From: Mercurialis annua
Taxonomy: Eukaryota > Streptophyta > Magnoliopsida > Malpighiales > Euphorbiaceae
Direction: 5' to 3'
DNA: 64,000 nucleotides
Assembly: GCF_937616625.2 (NCBI RefSeq)
Contig: NC_065571.1
Location: 14,634,501 to 14,698,500, forward strand
Positions 60,190 to 64,000 of this stretch are shown piece by piece. The position numbers were made by a program, and so were the translations under genes. The first letter of the stretch is position 1. Each line of letters starts with the position of its first letter. Below the pieces are notes generated by a model that saw only the letters and a program-made list of their open reading frames with translations, was not told the origin of the DNA and made no database searches.

Positions 60190-62692
60190 TTGTTAGATTT
60201 TGGATTAGAAAGAGTGGTAATTATGACACATGCCCTTTACTTTGGCAACACATTACAACAATGCTACTACTTTTGTGACAAATATTTGATTTATCATACA
60301 TCTTTGGCTTTATTTGATAGGCTAACGTCTTAAAAATTCTGACCTTAATATTTTTTTAATTCTATTTTAACATTAAAAATTTATTATTTTATTTTATATT
60401 TGGACCCTAAATTTTTATTTTTTATTAATATCTTTTGACTTAAATTAAAATTATTCAACTAACCATGTTTAAAGATAAAATTAAATTCATTTTTATAAAA
60501 AAAATTAAAATAAATCTTTAATTTTTAAAAACTAACTAAAAATTATAATTAAATTATAATTAATTTAAAATTTTAATTAATTTAACTAAAATTTAAATAA
60601 ACTTTAAACATGTACAATTAATATATGCTATATATGGAGAACGTTTTTTAATATTTTTTCCAAATAAAAAGACACCAATTTAATATTTCAGGATACAATT
60701 AAAACGATAAATGCGAGATAGGATAAAATTGACAAGTTTTCTATTTCATGGTAGAATAGAAAAGGGGCTATAAGATAGGAGTTTTTTTTTAAAGTATTAG
60801 GCCTTATTTGATTTGATTAGTAAGGGCCTTTTTTTTATAAAAGTTATGTTATATTAATGGCAAATCAAAACACTACTTACTAAATTAAATGATAAATATA
60901 AAAAATATAAATATAAATTTAATATTTTTATAGACATAGAAACTAATTACGTTAATAGTATTGTTAAATAAAAAAATTACATTAGTGACGGAGTCTGTTT
61001 TCTTAACGGGTTAACTTGCAAAATAAAAATTAGGCTGCTAGTTGGACGGTGGCTATCCGATGAGCACTCCAATGATTAAGTCAGAGGTGTGGGGTACGCT
61101 TACTTCTGCATTTTTTTGACTGTTTGATGATTACTTAAGAGTTTTTAGAGGTATTGTAATAATATATGTTGGTAGGTATATACCTCAAACAACTTATATA
61201 ATAGGAAGGTAAGGATATATCTAATAGTCTCCGAATAAGATTAATTTTTCTATATCGAAGTTGGCATAGTTTCAGTAGGATTCTTCAAGATATCTTCTAA
61301 ATGGTTTAAATTTTCTAAATGATATTAGAACCTTCTATATTGATGTGTAGTTGTATGTAGACTAGTAGTCCGCTTTCAGATAAAATATTATGTTGATTAT
61401 TTAGAGTAATGCTCTATCCGAACCTCATGGGGTTCGATCTTGATTGGGAGATTCTAAAGGGCTCACCTTTAACATGAGATCTTTAAGGATTTTGTTGTTA
61501 ATTTAATCTTAAGTTGATCTTTTATGATAGGGTTCAGATACACGAATCTGGTACTTAGACCGATAGGTTCGACTTTCTAGCTCTCCAAAAAGTAAGCCAA
61601 TTTACTTGGGTATTTTTCCTTTATGGAATTTAGTTGATTTTATCTTCATTTTGGCGAAACCATTGTTATGGCAAAGTGTGTCTTCTGGTGTTGTGGCGAA
61701 GCCTTTATCATGGCAAAGCCAGCTGTACAATTTTAAGTATCACCTTATTCTGCTCAAGCACGTCCACACAATCTCCAATTGTTGTTAATGGATGTTTGGC
61801 ATGTGTTAAGATACATACGTCACTTTTTTTTTAGGATGTGTAAGCGTGTCAGTTTAGGATTTTTCTTTAATTCTACTGTCGTTTTGGCCATGTCTTTTTG
61901 GTTTCTCAATTTTTAATGGGGTATAGTAGTCTAATCATTGCTTCTCCCCTTTTCTGAGGCGAGACTCTTTAATTTCCCTTCTTTTTTCTCTCTTTGGTTT
62001 ATACAAACCATTTTTTCATCTATTATACGTTTTCTCCTCTTCTTTTCTTTCTGAGTTGTCCTACGATTTTTTTGCCATTGTCATTCTCCCGAAGCTCTTT
62101 CTCTCGATTGGAGTTTTTTTCTTTTATTCAAGATTTTCTCGTTTTCATATTGCTCTGTACTTTGTCTTCGATCCATTAGATCTTCCGACCAAGTATTTGG
62201 TTTGCATTTGATCTTTGCTTTAACTTTTTTAAAACTGTCCTTCGATGTTTTTCATTGTTTCTCTTTGTGGCTTTTCATTTTTAATCCATTTTTTGATTTT
62301 GATCTTCTCGTTTTTCAAATTCATATAAGTTCTTTTTTATGTCCTCTTTTTTCCCTCAAATCATAGAATAGTATAGGGGCTTCAAAAAACCGTAGCTGAT
62401 ATGAAGGAGAACACGTGCAGTCTTTCCATGGAAAATTTTAGAGTTGTATCTTCTAAGTATAGCTTTCCTATAGGGTATATGACATTAAGAAGCTAAGTAG
62501 AGTTTTTAGGCTTCATCATAGTCCTCCTTTCAGAGATTTGATTATTTTGCTCGAAGAACATTTCATAGCAGTGCTCCGATTTTTTATAGAGCCTCTCATC
62601 CTAGATGCTTGTCTATAAGTAGAAATTCTCTTAGGAAAATTTCAAGCTAACACCATTAGGACTCTTGTTTGCTTTATTGAAGGTTGTAGGTT
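60190..62692. other. Intergenic region upstream of Yippee
   Basis: The first few hundred bases should hold the Yippee promoter. From about 60310 to 60800, words such as AAAATTCTGACCTTAATATT suggest a decayed TE. From 61000 to 62690 the sequence is T-rich with small overlapping open frames that show no domain. No gene is called. Confidence 0.4.
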
Positions 62693-64000
62693 GTTACATC
62701 CCATAATTTGAAGTGATTAAATATTGCCGCGTCTAATGTTTTATTAGACGGAAGTACGTAAATTAAATTTAAACGTAAATTTAATTTACAAGTGTACCTA
62801 AAAATATATTATGGTATATGATTTCAAATTTAAATTTTTGGAAATTTAAATTTGAATATTTATATAATTAGTGGGGCTAAGAAAGCTTATAAATTAGAAA
62901 TGAAATAGTTTATAAGTCCCGAAAAAATATTTTCGGTCTTAATATGCGCGATATAATTTAAATAGGTTATTGTTAAAGTTTTATAAAATTTGGATGTATA
63001 AATTTTATGAAGTTGGATTGATATGGACCTAATAAATCTTAAATGATTTATTAAAAATAAAATATAAGTCGGATGCGAATAAACATTATATTTTTATTCG
63101 TTTTATATTTTATTGGATTTTTGGATAAAATTTCACAAAATTTGGAAGTCGTTTCCGTTTGAGCTACAGACAAATAATTGAGAAGTTGGATTAATTTAGC
63201 CAAACATATATAAGTGTTTTGATTCAAATGAAATGAGCAACATAAGCTCTCTAGAAGTGATACGAAGCTAGGGTTTCGATCTAAACCGCTCATTTCTTGG
63301 TTCTGACTTTGTTTCTTCTCCTAATACTCGATTATCAAGGTATTAAACCGGTATTCTATGTTTATTTTGATATATTTTGAATATATATTTGTTTATAAAC
63401 GGTTATCGATCTGAACGATCAAATTATACGTTCAAATTGCGATTTGATACGTAAACGTGTAGTAGGACGTTAAATTAGTGTGTGTGTGTGTGTGTACAGT
63501 ATTCGGGCCGAGAAAGCAAGTCGGAATGGCCCTGGGATCGATTTCCCCGGGGTTGACCTTCTGTGCGCCCACACAGCTAGCTGTGTGAATGCAAAGCCAG
63601 TTTCGTGTGGATACACAGCGGCTTTGGCAAGGGGGGCCTATGGAATTCTACGGTGGACTTTCGGGGGGTGATTTCGAGGAGTTTCGCCTAGTAAGTCGAT
63701 ACGTTTTTCGACGATTAATAAACTTTTTGAATCAAACATTTTAAAACCTAAAGTTAGGTGTTAAAAGGAGGTTTCGTAAGTAAAACCAAATGTTTTAAAG
63801 GGACTCTAAGAGGTGTAAAATGGACGTTTAAAACAATTAGCATTCGGTTTCGCTAAACGATTAGTATATGTCTATGACTTGTTTTAACAATTAAGTCTAT
63901 ATTATAGAGTGGTTTTATTTAGATATTGCCATACCTAAAGTGACTTCTAAAGAGAAATTTGAACGTTTTCTTAAAGTGGGAATTGTTCATATGGTTTTAA
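62693..64000 (+). mobile_element. Putative LTR retroelement, 5' part, cut by window end
   Basis: It begins TGTTACATCCCATAATTTG, similar in type to the TG...CCC LTR starts of plant Ty3-type elements. It includes a TG microsatellite (63479-63495) and a GC-rich island at 63500-63670 unlike the AT-rich flanks. There is no coding region yet; the rest would lie beyond the window. Confidence 0.4.

Overview
This is nuclear DNA of a flowering plant, most likely a eudicot. It is AT-rich, the genes are split by GT-AG introns with long AT-rich introns, and the gene set is typical of land plants. The gaps are filled with MITEs, a Mutator-like transposon, a Helitron remnant and decayed LTR retroelements. 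I cannot name the species. No rRNA, tRNA or CRISPR was recognised.

Six intact gene models could be assembled exon by exon, each with consistent phase and a single open frame. (1) + strand, 4625-17705: a 20-exon STE20/MST-type MAP4K kinase, 704 aa. (2) - strand, 22450-19967: a 4-exon PRA1-family membrane protein, 239 aa. (3) 26673-33001: a complete Mutator-like element (MULE) with 154-bp terminal inverted repeats and a perfect 9-bp target duplication. It carries a 1060-aa transposase on + and a convergent 165-aa GRF-zinc-finger protein on -. (4) + strand, 34474-38943: a 7-exon organellar ribosomal protein L11 methyltransferase (PrmA), 388 aa. (5) - strand, 42616-39968: a 3-exon Ser/Arg/Lys-rich nuclear-type protein, 571 aa. 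(6) - strand, 60132-58212: a 5-exon Yippee zinc-binding protein, 129 aa. There is also a truncated, frameshifted ABCC-transporter fragment near 47.1-47.6 kb.

Layout: 1-4 kb is MITEs and foldback repeats; 4.6-17.7 kb is the kinase, with a Helitron end, a MITE and repeats in its introns; 20-22.5 kb is PRA1; 23.5-25.1 kb is LTR-like; 26.7-33.0 kb is the MULE; 33.6-34.4 kb holds two MITEs, the second ending about 60 bp before the PrmA start codon; 34.5-42.6 kb is PrmA and the SR-rich gene, convergent; 43.3-54.2 kb is decayed retroelements plus the ABCC fragment; 54.8-58.0 kb is MITE-like elements; 58.2-60.1 kb is Yippee; 62.69 kb to the end looks like the start of another LTR.

The cellular genes do not form one pathway. 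The order PrmA, SR-rich protein, Yippee matches from memory the Arabidopsis neighbourhood At5g53920-At5g53940, which suggests an ancestral gene block here expanded by transposons.
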